Origin: Alkalinema sp. CACIAM 70d
GTDB taxonomy: Bacteria > Cyanobacteriota > Cyanobacteriia > Leptolyngbyales > Leptolyngbyaceae
DNA length: 64,000 bases
Assembly (NCBI GenBank): GCA_002148405.1
Contig: MUGG01000119.1
Span: forward strand, 1-64,000
Direction of reading: 5' to 3'
The number at the start of each line of letters is the position of its first letter. Position 1 is the stretch's first letter. Positions 9,365 through 18,136 of the stretch are shown here, one piece after another. Below the pieces are notes generated by a model. The model did not search any database and was not told where the DNA came from. It saw nothing but the letters and a program-made list of their open reading frames with translations. Made by a program: the position numbers and the translations under genes.

Positions 9365-9814
9365 CTAGGAGTGATGCAGGACTTCTCGAGCTTTCCGGAG
9401 TTTGCCTTCTGGCGACGATCGCATCCATCGATAGGTCACGAGATTCAACACTAGCCCTAGAACAAAAAGTATGCCCATGAGAATAATCTGAGGCCAGACA
9501 ATGGGCTGTACCATCAAATCTGCAACCAGATGGGAAAAATTAAGAATAGTGTAGAGAACGGTGATTCCAAAATGAATCACGCGCGATCGGTAGGACTCAG
9601 TAAAGGCTGTTGTGACGATTAAACCCATGGGAATGATAAAGAAAATCAGCATCAGCCAAAAAATGAGCGAAACATCACTATCACTCCCTGCATGGGAATG
9701 GGCCACATCCAGCCCGTGGAACAGCGGCATGAGAGCTAATTGGGTATGAAACAGTAAACCCAGGAGGAAAACAACCCAAAGTGTAATAATTTTTTCGCGA
9801 TAGTTTACCATCAT
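9365..9814 (-). CDS. Four-helix membrane protein at the head of the hydrogenase operon
   Basis: About 149 residues with four hydrophobic helices: [58 protein letters not shown] and a last one around [17 protein letters not shown]. The first loop is His-rich ([13 protein letters not shown]). Start: an ATG at 9826 is possible, but GGAG lies 6-7 bases before the ATG-ATG at 9814/9811, so 9814 is preferred. The stop is 18 bp before the small-subunit ATG, so co-transcription is likely. I do not recognise the family. Its position and intramembrane His residues would suit a membrane anchor or redox partner for the hydrogenase, but this is inference. Confidence 0.65.
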   Translation of the reverse strand: MMVNYREKIITLWVVFLLGLLFHTQLALMPLFHGLDVAHSHAGSDSDVSLIFWLMLIFFIIPMGLIVTTAFTESYRSRVIHFGITVLYTILNFSHLVADLMVQPIVWPQIILMGILFVLGLVLNLVTYRWMRSSPEGKLRKAREVLHHS

Positions 9815-10138
9815 AGGATTCTCCATGACGACCCGAGAAATCTCGATCGAGCCTTTTGCCCGGATTGAGTATTCTTAAACTTATGTCTAAGCTTAGAAGG
9901 TAACTTTGAGAAACTTGTGAAGGGTCAAACTTGTGAAGGGTCAAATCTAAGGCAGGAGCGTTCTAGGGTGAAGACAAGGGAATGAGAGCCATGAATCGTC
10001 AATGATAGTAAAGGATGATAAATTCTCAATAACTTTAGTGAAGTTTTTGAAACGACATCGTGTTATGCATTGTTATGGGCTGTACTGATTCTTGTCTTGA
10101 GTTTTTTGCAATCCTGTGAATCAGTAATTTCTGAAGAA

Positions 10139-12046
10139 CTAATTCTGGGATGCTTTCTGATAGCGTCGTTGCAGTAGTTTGATGCGTTCTAGGCGATTGA
10201 CGACCCTTGTAACTAATTCTGGGCCAATAATGGGTTTGCTGACAAAGTCATCACCACCGGAGCTATAGACCTGATGAATCGTCGCTGCATCTTTGTGGGC
10301 AGTTAGAAAGAGGATGGGAAGATCACTCCAATAGGGATCGTTGCGCACGGTTTGGCACAGTTCGATTCCATTTACTCCCGGCATCATGACATCCAAAATC
10401 AAAATATCCGGCGTGTCCGATTCCAGAATCTGCCAGAACTGTTGTGGATTTTGTAAGGTAGTGACTCGAAAGCCCCAGGGTTGCAACAAGCTTTGGACAA
10501 CCGATAAAACCCCTGGATCATCATCGACGACAAGGATGTGAGACTTTAATTTTTCGATATGATTCAGCACCTGGGTAATGGCTTTCATCACATCCTTGGC
10601 AGAAGTTGGTTTAGGCAGAAAGGCCCGTGCCCCCGATCGCATGACTTCCAGCCGTTCCTGAAGATCATGGTGTGCGGCCAAGACGACGACGGGAATAGAA
10701 GGCGCTTGTTCGTGTAATTCCGTTAAAAAGGTGAGACAGGTGGCATAGTCAGCGGAATGCTCCAAATCTAAAACGATCGCATGAGGGGCATGTTGATATA
10801 GGTGCTTACGCGCTGTTTGTAAGCGGCTGGAGCGCTTGATTTTGGTGCGGAATGGTAACTGAGTGGTTTCGGCCATTAGGGCTTCGGATAGTTGAGTATC
10901 CTGACTGATCACTAGAATCACAATGGTTGCATCTTCGGTCGCATCTTCGATCGTATTGACCTTCGAGGAAGGAAGGGGCATGGCTGAAGTTTGGGATACT
11001 GGGCGATCGCTGGGTGAATGGAGTACTTGCTGTAATGCTTTGAATAATGGAGACAGAGATCTGGCAAGGGTGGGCTGGGGGGTGTGCTGGTATTGTTTAA
11101 AAAAGGTTTCCATCTGTTGCGCAAGCGTGGAACCCTCTGGAAAGCCAAACATACCTAACGAGCCCGCTAAAGTATGCGCGTTCTGGATGGCTTGACTCAA
11201 AACGACATCGGTAAGTTGATCTTGTTCTAAGGCGGCGATCGCTTGCTGAAGGGTTGTCATTTGTTCTTGGATGCGGGGTTGCGATCGCTCCCAGATTTTC
11301 TGAACGGCTGCTTGAGTTTTGAGCGGTGCTGGAGACGATTGGAGCGGCTCGGCGGCAGTGGGCTGGGTCACTTCCTGAGGCTTCAGGCGATAGCCAATAC
11401 CATAAACGGTTTCAATGACCTCACCGGGAATTTGGCTCTTTTTCAATTTTTGCCGTAGTCCTTTAATATGGGTTCTCACTGCCTCCTCGCCCGGTGCTTC
11501 TTCGTAGGACCACAGGTGATCCAGAATGGAACTACAACTAAAGACCCGCTTTGGATTGCGTAAAAATAATTCTAATAGGGCGTATTCTTTGGGGGTGACC
11601 GGAATCAACCGATCGGCATAGCTGACTTCACAACTACCCGGATCCAACTGTAAATCCCCCCAACAGAGTATGGGCTGGTTGGCTTCGCCCGATCGCCGCA
11701 GCAAGGCCCGTACTCGAGCGACTAATTCTTCATTATCAAAGGGTTTGACCATGTAGTCATCGGCACCCGCGTCGAGACCGACGGCTTTGTCGTGACTACT
11801 ATCCCGTGCGGTGAGAAGCATTAAGGGGGTTTGAATCCCCTGCGATCGCAACTGCCGACAAAGGGTAATGCCATCCATTTTGGGCAGCATAATGTCCAGC
11901 ACGATCAAGTCGTAGGTAAATGCCGTGGCTAGGTCTAGCCCCTGTTGGCCATCCTGGGCAACTTCAATCACATAGTTCTGTTGGCTGAGGATGGAAGTCA
12001 GCGTTTCGGACACTAGCGGATCGTCCTCAACAATGAGAATTTTCAT
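10139..12046 (-). CDS. Multidomain response regulator: REC-wHTH-HPt-REC-REC
   Basis: 635 residues. Residues 1-118 are a receiver (IVEDDP, phospho-acceptor Asp51 in LIVLDIMLPKMDG, Lys in VKPFD). Residues 125-228 are an OmpR/PhoB winged helix ending ETVYGIGYRLKP. About residues 250-345 form an HPt-like bundle with the phosphorylatable His in NAHTLAGSLGMFG. A second receiver (about 373-495) has Asp in AIVLDLE but lacks the usual acidic pair, which is replaced by LVISQDTQ. A third, canonical receiver (about 503-625) has VVDDDP, LILDVMMPG and SKPI. So one polypeptide can both relay phosphate and bind DNA, as in RcaC/PatA-like cyanobacterial regulators. No kinase is adjacent; targets unknown. Confidence 0.88.
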   Translation of the reverse strand: MKILIVEDDPLVSETLTSILSQQNYVIEVAQDGQQGLDLATAFTYDLIVLDIMLPKMDGITLCRQLRSQGIQTPLMLLTARDSSHDKAVGLDAGADDYMVKPFDNEELVARVRALLRRSGEANQPILCWGDLQLDPGSCEVSYADRLIPVTPKEYALLELFLRNPKRVFSCSSILDHLWSYEEAPGEEAVRTHIKGLRQKLKKSQIPGEVIETVYGIGYRLKPQEVTQPTAAEPLQSSPAPLKTQAAVQKIWERSQPRIQEQMTTLQQAIAALEQDQLTDVVLSQAIQNAHTLAGSLGMFGFPEGSTLAQQMETFFKQYQHTPQPTLARSLSPLFKALQQVLHSPSDRPVSQTSAMPLPSSKVNTIEDATEDATIVILVISQDTQLSEALMAETTQLPFRTKIKRSSRLQTARKHLYQHAPHAIVLDLEHSADYATCLTFLTELHEQAPSIPVVVLAAHHDLQERLEVMRSGARAFLPKPTSAKDVMKAITQVLNHIEKLKSHILVVDDDPGVLSVVQSLLQPWGFRVTTLQNPQQFWQILESDTPDILILDVMMPGVNGIELCQTVRNDPYWSDLPILFLTAHKDAATIHQVYSSGGDDFVSKPIIGPELVTRVVNRLERIKLLQRRYQKASQN

Positions 12047-12217
12047 CCTGTTTACTTCCCCCAGCGCTGCTTAGCTCCAGTGTAATATAACTCCACTTTG
12101 TCGTTGCACTACTCACAAGTTTCTCAAACTTTCTCTCTATGCTATTGCTTTAGTAACCGACGGAATGGCTAGCGAGTCCCAAGAACAGTTGACTGTCAGA
12201 TGGGAGATGGGGCAGAT

Positions 12218-13537
12218 ATGAATCGCTGTGTAACATTAGCATTTGTAGGGGATGTTCGCCTAGGGGAAGGCATGAATCAAGATTTATGCTGGCGATCGTG
12301 TCTTTCGTTTTGGGATGGCGCGTTACCCATTTTGCAGCAAGCGCAGGCTGTCTTTGCCAACTTAGAGGGGGGAATTGAAGCGCCCAGAGCGATTTTGTCA
12401 GAAGCTACTTCAGAAGCCACTTCAGAAGCCACTTCAGAAGCCACGGTGAAGCCCCAGAATTTATCGCCATCGCCGTTGGAGATTGGCGCGATTCCTCCAG
12501 CGACTCAACTGTTACGGGCAGCCAATATTCAATTTGTCAGTTTAGCGAATCATCACGCGCTTGGCTGTAGTGCCCAGCAACTTGTGAGAACCATGCAGTC
12601 TTTGGGTGCAGCCCAGATCGCCTATGCGGGAGCAGGCACCACTGCTTCCATGGCTGCTTTGCCCGTCCGGTTAAATATGGCTTTCCTGCCAACGGGAATT
12701 TTGGCCTACGCTGGTCAAGAGGCGCATAGCTTACATCAAAGCAACCTAGACGATCGAGCCCCTCAAAGTTCAGTTAAAACCCCAATTAAAAGCCAAAGCT
12801 GTATCAATCTCCTGGAATTGCCCAAAGTGGGAGCTCGGGCTGGCGATAGAACTAAAGATTGTACAATTTCTTCTTTAAAACAAGCAGTTGAAGATCCGTT
12901 AAAGGTTACACCAAAAAATAGGAAGATTTCACATCTTAATGATAATAAAAACTATATTGAATTGAATGGAAAAACAAATCGTTCTCAGATTAAGCCACAA
13001 GTCGTGCAGAAAAATTTAGCATGGTCAACCTTAGAGCATGTTGAACAAGCTATAAAAGACTTACGCAACGCTGGGGTAGAACTCATCATCTTGTCTCTGC
13101 ACTGGGGGCCGAGTCTTGAAATCTCACCCTCTAAAGAATTTCGATCGTTGGCCCATCGGTTAATTGATCTGGGCGTAGATATTCTCCATGGCCATGGAAC
13201 CCATATTTTTCAGGCGGTGGAAGTCTATCGTCATAAACTGATTTTGTATAATACAGGGGATATTCTTAGTGATGCGCCGATCGATCCTCGCATTCGTAAT
13301 GATTGGTCCTTTATCTTTTTAGTCGATCTCGATCGAGAGGGTATTCAGCGTCTCAGAATGGTTCCCGTTCATTTGCACTATGCCAATATTGAATTAGCCA
13401 AACATGAGGTTTTTGAGGCGATCTGCCATCGTATGCAATCGCTGTGTGCTGAGTTTCAGACTGCGGCGGTTCGAACTCAAGAGGGCTTGGTCGTTGATGT
13501 TCGTCATAATGGAAAATACTGTCTCAATGTTTTATGA
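12218..13537 (+). CDS. CapA-family protein (poly-gamma-glutamate synthesis-type metallophosphatase)
   Basis: 439 residues from the ATG at 12218; an ATG at 12200 is also possible but has no clear ribosome site. CapA/PGA_cap features: LAFVGDVRLGEG at the N-terminus, FANLEGGIE, FVSLANHHALGC, ILSLHWGPSLEISPS, HGHGTHIFQAVEVY and LILYNTGDILSD. These supply the Asp/Asn/His metal ligands. Two low-complexity insertions stand out: a 12-bp unit repeated four times at 12398-12445 (SEAT repeats) and a linker of about 85 residues between the two halves of the fold. No signal peptide is obvious. It is a probable metallophosphoesterase-fold protein; substrate unknown. Confidence 0.78.
   Translation: MNRCVTLAFVGDVRLGEGMNQDLCWRSCLSFWDGALPILQQAQAVFANLEGGIEAPRAILSEATSEATSEATSEATVKPQNLSPSPLEIGAIPPATQLLRAANIQFVSLANHHALGCSAQQLVRTMQSLGAAQIAYAGAGTTASMAALPVRLNMAFLPTGILAYAGQEAHSLHQSNLDDRAPQSSVKTPIKSQSCINLLELPKVGARAGDRTKDCTISSLKQAVEDPLKVTPKNRKISHLNDNKNYIELNGKTNRSQIKPQVVQKNLAWSTLEHVEQAIKDLRNAGVELIILSLHWGPSLEISPSKEFRSLAHRLIDLGVDILHGHGTHIFQAVEVYRHKLILYNTGDILSDAPIDPRIRNDWSFIFLVDLDREGIQRLRMVPVHLHYANIELAKHEVFEAICHRMQSLCAEFQTAAVRTQEGLVVDVRHNGKYCLNVL
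12398..12445 (+). repeat. 12-bp in-frame tandem repeat (4 units) in capA-like gene
   Basis: The unit TCAGAAGCCACT, with small variation, occurs four times and is translated as four Ser-Glu-Ala-Thr units in a surface loop of the CapA-like protein. Its length keeps the frame. Confidence 0.9.
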
Positions 13538-13723
13538 TCTGTTTTTCCTCTTGTTTGTCTAGCTATTCTCGAGTTTATTTTCATTTGTTTTAATTGATTA
13601 GTATTTCACTGTAATGGCTGTTTAATACCGATTCAAGGGCTGGTTTAGGAAAAAGCGTGACCCAGAATGATCACTCCCTTGCCATAGCTCACCGCTCTTC
13701 AAGTACAACCGGAGGCAAATCAG

Positions 13724-14401
13724 ATGTCTACCCTATTTCACGATCGTCGAGAAGCCGGACGGTTGTTGGCTAAGAAGCTTAAAGAGTATGCTCATCGTGA
13801 AGATGTGGTGGTGTTAGGCTTGCCTCGGGGAGGAGTACCCGTGGCCTATGAAGTGGCAGAAGTGCTAGAGGCTCCTCTCGATGTTTGTATTGTCCGAAAG
13901 TTGGGTGTTCCAGGGCATAGGGAGTTAGCCATGGGGGCGATCGCCTCGAATGGGGTGCGCTGGCTGAATTATGGCTTAATTCGGGATTTACAAATTTCCA
14001 GTCCAGCCATTGATGAAGTGGCTGCTAAGGAATTACGGGAACTCCAACGGCGCGATCGAACCTATCGGGGCGATCGGGACCCTTGGAATGTGGAAAATCG
14101 CTGTGTCATTGTGGTGGATGATGGATTAGCAACGGGGGCCTCCATGCGAGCGGCGATTCATGTGATTGAGCAACAGCATCCAGCGCAAATTATTGTGGCA
14201 GTTCCGGTCTCCCCTCGCGAGACTGTGCGGCAATTGGCCCAAGAGGTGACCCAAGTGGTTTGCTTGAAAACCCCTGAACCCTTTCACGCGATCGGGTTAT
14301 GGTACGAGAATTTTGCCCAGACTTCGGATGAAGAGGTCTGTCAATTGCTGCACCATTCGGATTTGCCCCCGTGGCCGAATTCCCACCACGCCAATGTTTA
14401 A
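13724..14401 (+). CDS. Phosphoribosyltransferase-family protein
   Basis: 225 residues. The PRPP-binding loop is CVIVVDDGLATGASMRAA (residues about 126-143), two acidic residues followed by ATGAS. The N-terminal part (FHDRREAGRLLAKKL, VLGLPRGGVPVAYEVA) is the standard start of the stand-alone PRTase family that is sometimes fused to a dienelactone hydrolase-like domain; here only the PRTase is present. The base specificity is not apparent. A GGAGG ribosome site lies 8-9 bases upstream of the ATG. It precedes the Zur-box and znuA by 43 bp but is unlikely to be controlled by that box. Confidence 0.83.
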   Translation: MSTLFHDRREAGRLLAKKLKEYAHREDVVVLGLPRGGVPVAYEVAEVLEAPLDVCIVRKLGVPGHRELAMGAIASNGVRWLNYGLIRDLQISSPAIDEVAAKELRELQRRDRTYRGDRDPWNVENRCVIVVDDGLATGASMRAAIHVIEQQHPAQIIVAVPVSPRETVRQLAQEVTQVVCLKTPEPFHAIGLWYENFAQTSDEEVCQLLHHSDLPPWPNSHHANV

Positions 14402-14443
14402 GGATTGACAGAAGATCCTTGGACTTCTATGATTAGCAGGTAG

Positions 14444-14462
14444 AATGATAATCGTTATCATT
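14444..14462 (+). promoter_or_regulatory. Zur/Fur-type operator upstream of znuA
   Basis: AATGATAATCGTTATCATT is a perfect inverted repeat of two 8-bp arms around TCG. It matches the Zur/Fur box pattern TGATAATnnTTATCA and sits 17 bp before the znuA ATG. Zur repression under zinc sufficiency is the natural reading given the zinc-binding product. Confidence 0.85.
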
Positions 14463-14479
14463 TCTTGCTCATTTTGAAG

Positions 14480-15682
14480 ATGTCTATGCATTACTTTCGC
14501 TTGCTGGGTTTGCGTGGGTCGATCGGCTCTGGTGGAAATCGCTCAATCCTTGCTCCATCGCTGTCTTTCTTTTCCCTAGGTCAACGGGTTACGGCTCCGG
14601 TTCTGTTAGCAGGGGTGACGGTTCTGGGGGCGCTGTCCGGTTGTACAGGCAGCCAAACGCCCAACGCTTCCAGCAACAATGCGCCCAACACGACGGTTAA
14701 CTCCAGTAGCCAAGCTGCTTCGATCAATGTTGTCGCGACAACAAGTGTTCTCTGTGACCTGACCCAGCGGATTGCCCGATCGGCGGACAAACCCACGGTG
14801 AAGCTGAATTGTTTGGTCAAAGCAGGGCAGGATCCCCACACCTATCAGCCTAATCCTGCCGATCGTAGGGCGATCGAAGATGCCGATCTTATTTTCTATG
14901 GCGGCTATGGCATGGAACCGAATATTGTGCGGTTAATTACAGCCGCGCCCAATGCCATTACCAAAGTTGCAGTCCACGAACTCGCAGTGCCCAAACCCTT
15001 ACAGGGAGGACACCACCACGGCGATGAGCATGACCACGGCGGAGAATCCGATCAGCACTCCGATCAGCCAGAGAAAAAAGCTAAGGAGACCCCAGCGGGA
15101 ACGGTAGAACATTCTGAAGCGGAAGAAGCCGATCCCCACGTTTGGCACAACGCACAGAATGGGATTCAAATGGTCAAAGTCATTGAAACGGCACTGACCA
15201 AAGCCGACCCTAGCAATGCTGCCCTCTATACCAAAAATGCTCAGACGATTCTCGATCGCTTAACCAAAGTGGACGGTTGGATTAAGGCCTCGATCGCCAC
15301 CATTCCCGCCAACGCCCGTAAGCTAATTACCACCCATGACGCCCTGGGATACTATGCCGCTGCCTACGGGATTCCGGTGCAAGGTGCCCTCCAGGGATTG
15401 AGCACCGATGAACAACCTACGCCGACTCAAGTCAAAACCTTGGTTGATACTGTGAAAGCAGCCCAAGTTCCCACTATTTTTGCTGAAAAAACCGTCAACC
15501 CGGCTCTGATTCAGACCGTAGCCCGTGAAGCCGGAGTGAAAGTTGCCGATCGGGAATTATTTGCCGATGGTTTAGGGGAAGCGGGTTCTGGCGCAGAAAC
15601 CTACGAAGACATGTTAATCACCAATACAAAAACGATCGTCACAGGACTCGGCGGCAAGATCACAGATCTGCAAGCACCTTAG
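14480..15682 (+). CDS. znuA: Zinc ABC transporter substrate-binding lipoprotein
   Basis: 400 residues from the ATG at 14480; an in-frame TTG at 14465 overlaps the region just after the operator and is less likely. The N-terminal segment ends in a lipobox-like LSGC, indicating a lipid-anchored periplasmic protein. The fold is cluster A-I/SBP_bac_9: VVATTSVLCDLTQRIA, CLVKAGQDPHTYQPNPAD (first His ligand), a His/Asp/Glu-rich loop (GGHHHGDEHDHGGESDQHSD), DPHVWHNAQNG (second) and TTHDALGYYAAAYGI (third). The His-rich loop is typical of zinc rather than manganese family members. The Zur box at 14444 supports this. The permease and ATPase genes (znuB, znuC) are not adjacent. The stop lies in an 18-bp direct duplication. 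Confidence 0.92.
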   Translation: MSMHYFRLLGLRGSIGSGGNRSILAPSLSFFSLGQRVTAPVLLAGVTVLGALSGCTGSQTPNASSNNAPNTTVNSSSQAASINVVATTSVLCDLTQRIARSADKPTVKLNCLVKAGQDPHTYQPNPADRRAIEDADLIFYGGYGMEPNIVRLITAAPNAITKVAVHELAVPKPLQGGHHHGDEHDHGGESDQHSDQPEKKAKETPAGTVEHSEAEEADPHVWHNAQNGIQMVKVIETALTKADPSNAALYTKNAQTILDRLTKVDGWIKASIATIPANARKLITTHDALGYYAAAYGIPVQGALQGLSTDEQPTPTQVKTLVDTVKAAQVPTIFAEKTVNPALIQTVAREAGVKVADRELFADGLGEAGSGAETYEDMLITNTKTIVTGLGGKITDLQAP

Positions 15683-15691
15683 GAGAAACAA

Positions 15692-15711
15692 GCACCTTAG
15701 GAGAAAGGTGC
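15692..15711 (+). terminator. Hairpin after znuA
   Basis: GCACCTT at 15692-15698 pairs with AAGGTGC at 15705-15711 (7-bp stem, 6-base loop), 10 bp after the znuA stop. It lies in the second copy of an 18-bp duplication (15671-15688 and 15689-15706). No T-run follows, so it is a weak terminator candidate or a 3' stabiliser. Confidence 0.4.
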
Positions 15712-15748
15712 CTATGACTTGATTCCAGGTTATTGGATGCCTCGATGA

Positions 15749-18136
15749 TTATGCCTCAATGACGACCCTTAGATTTCCCCGTTTGCGGGTGACTCGGCAG
15801 GCGGTGGCATTGCTCGGTTGATCGACCTGGGAACTGTCTTCTCGCACAAATTCCAGATCCAATAGGGTCGCACCTACCCGGAGATTCTTCAGCGAAAGAT
15901 ATTGCAGAGAACTGGGTAATGCGGGATCAATGATGCGGACATAATTACCAGGGGCGTCGGGTACAAGATTAATCATCATGTGCAGTAACTGAAAAATCGT
16001 CCCCGTTGCCCAAGCCTGGGGAGAACAGGCCACGGGATATTGCACAGGAGCACTATCGCCCATGCGTTCGTAGCCGCAGAAAAGTTCTGGGGGCCGCTGA
16101 TAGGGCTGGTGCAGCGTCATATCAATGATGCCCTGGGATATTTCTAGCGCTTGGTCAATCAGCCCGATCGATCGCAGTCCCAAGGCAATCAAGCTGTTGT
16201 CGTGGGGCCAAACCGAGCCGACGTGGTAGCCCATGGGATTATAGGCCGGGGATTGGCTGCTGAGGGTGCGAATGCCCCAGCCGTTAAACATATCGGGGGC
16301 TTGCAAGCGTTCAGCGACGCTACGGGCCTTGTCTGGAGTAAAGATGCCAAGATTGAGACAATGGCCAGGATTGGATGTAATGCTATCGACGGGGTTGCCA
16401 TCGCCATCTAAGGCAAGGGCACAGTAATCCAGATCGTCCATCCAAAAATCGCGATTAAAGCGGACTTGTAGGTCTCTCGCTTCCTCTTGCCATCGATCGG
16501 CGAGATCAATCCGTTTTTTAATCCGTGCAATTTCACTCAGCCGCACCTTGGCAGCATAGACATAGGCTTGCACTTCACAGAGGGCAATCGATCCCTTGGC
16601 CATTTGCCCCTGACGATCGACAATGCAATCGCCGGAATCCTTCCAACCCTGATTTTGTAAGCCCCGTTTAGAGCGGCGGTTGTAGGCCAGATATCCTGTT
16701 TCGCGGCAGTTGCGATCGATCCAGTTCATGGCATCAATCGCGTTATCCCACAACCGATCTAGCGTTTCCTGATCGTGTGTCCAAGCGTAGTATTCCGCAT
16801 AGAGCATCAACCACAATGGCGTTGCATCGATCGTTCCATAGTAGGGTGTGTGTGGAATTTCTTGGCAGCGAGCCATTTCTCCACACCGGAGTTCATGGAG
16901 AATTTTTCCGGCTTCCTCATCCCGCCAATCATCCTCTTTTCTACCTTGATAGTGCGCCAAGATATTGAGCGTATCTCGGGCGATCGTCGGATCAAGAATC
17001 AAAGTTTGTGATGCGGCGATAATGGAATCTCGACCAAATAGGGTAGAAAACCAAGGAACTCCTGCGGACAAAGCTTTGTGCGTATCAAACGTTTGCCGCA
17101 GCAGATAAATATCTTGCTCTGCCCGTTCAATAATTTGGTTAAATGCCTTGTTATCGGTGCGAATCTGGGTAATCCCCGATCGCCATTCTTGCTCCTCTAG
17201 CACTTCTGCAGCTTTAGCCTGCATTAATGTCATGGGAGCGTGGACATTGGAAGCCGACTGGTTATCAATCAGCATTTGCAGTCGGTAGCCCAACCGTAGT
17301 GTTTCATGGGATGCCAATCGGATGGTCCAAATTGCGGTGTAGCCCTTCAATCGATCGGGGAGACGATGCAGAAATTGAATTTGAGCTTCCATGAGTGAAC
17401 CATCCAGCCCTTTGTAGGCCAGCGTGAGTTCTGATTGGGCTTGGCTCAGTACATAGTTGGAGGCAAGATAGTTGGAGGTAAGTTCTGGAGCCTCTTCTGC
17501 GGCGGGTACTGAAGCGAGGACTTTGGCTGGAGTTGTGGTAGGAGCCGTGGTTGAGGGAATTTCTACTTCGCGGAGTAACTGTCCTCGGTTTTTACGATCG
17601 AATCCGCGCACTTCAAAGAGATCAATAAAATCAGCATCAAAGCTAAGGCTGAGTTCGAATTGAATGGTTTGGGTGCTGTAGTTTGTCAGGGTGATTTCTT
17701 CAAATAATCCCCCGTTCAGAACCATTTCCCGCTGAATCCCCAAGGTTTCCGCTGGAATGGTCTGGCTTTCGGCTTGGGACGCAGGGGCATCCGGAAAGGC
17801 AACACTACTTTCCAGGCGAGGATTGGTACAGAGAATAAATAGCGCGAATCCCTTCTGGGCATTGCTGCTGAGGAGCAAGGGCGATCGACCATCAATTTGG
17901 AGTTCTAGCCGACTGAGGAACCGGGTATCTCTGCAAAATAGCCCTAAACTGGTAACCGCTTCGTCTATGTTGCAACCAGAGATATTGCCCAAGGTATCGC
18001 TAATCAGAAATAGGTCATCATCCTTGAGCGTGAGAGTCGGTTGTGAGCGATCGGTAGTCGCACAGCCCCATTCGGGAATGGGTAGTTGATCGGCAGGAAT
18101 GAATGTCTTTCCGTTAAGTTCAACAAGATCTGACAT
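15749..18136 (-). CDS. Amylo-alpha-1,6-glucosidase / glycogen debranching-type GH protein
   Basis: 795 residues from the ATG at 18136 (MSDLVELNGKTFIPADQLP); an upstream ATG at 18157 adds seven residues. The N-terminal domain (LISDTLGNISGCN, GLFCRDTRFLSRLELQ) is the glycogen-debranching N-terminal domain. The C-terminal half is an alpha/alpha barrel: GVPWFSTLFGRDSI, the acidic residues of GKILHELRCGEMARCQEIPH, TPLWLMLYAEYYAWTHD, GWKDSGDCIVD and HVGSVWPHDNSLIALGL. It is probably cytoplasmic and acts on alpha-1,6-linked glucans or related oligosaccharides; the exact substrate is not predictable. A short in-frame duplication gives SNYLASNYVL near residue 220. Confidence 0.83.
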   Translation of the reverse strand: MSDLVELNGKTFIPADQLPIPEWGCATTDRSQPTLTLKDDDLFLISDTLGNISGCNIDEAVTSLGLFCRDTRFLSRLELQIDGRSPLLLSSNAQKGFALFILCTNPRLESSVAFPDAPASQAESQTIPAETLGIQREMVLNGGLFEEITLTNYSTQTIQFELSLSFDADFIDLFEVRGFDRKNRGQLLREVEIPSTTAPTTTPAKVLASVPAAEEAPELTSNYLASNYVLSQAQSELTLAYKGLDGSLMEAQIQFLHRLPDRLKGYTAIWTIRLASHETLRLGYRLQMLIDNQSASNVHAPMTLMQAKAAEVLEEQEWRSGITQIRTDNKAFNQIIERAEQDIYLLRQTFDTHKALSAGVPWFSTLFGRDSIIAASQTLILDPTIARDTLNILAHYQGRKEDDWRDEEAGKILHELRCGEMARCQEIPHTPYYGTIDATPLWLMLYAEYYAWTHDQETLDRLWDNAIDAMNWIDRNCRETGYLAYNRRSKRGLQNQGWKDSGDCIVDRQGQMAKGSIALCEVQAYVYAAKVRLSEIARIKKRIDLADRWQEEARDLQVRFNRDFWMDDLDYCALALDGDGNPVDSITSNPGHCLNLGIFTPDKARSVAERLQAPDMFNGWGIRTLSSQSPAYNPMGYHVGSVWPHDNSLIALGLRSIGLIDQALEISQGIIDMTLHQPYQRPPELFCGYERMGDSAPVQYPVACSPQAWATGTIFQLLHMMINLVPDAPGNYVRIIDPALPSSLQYLSLKNLRVGATLLDLEFVREDSSQVDQPSNATACRVTRKRGNLRVVIEA

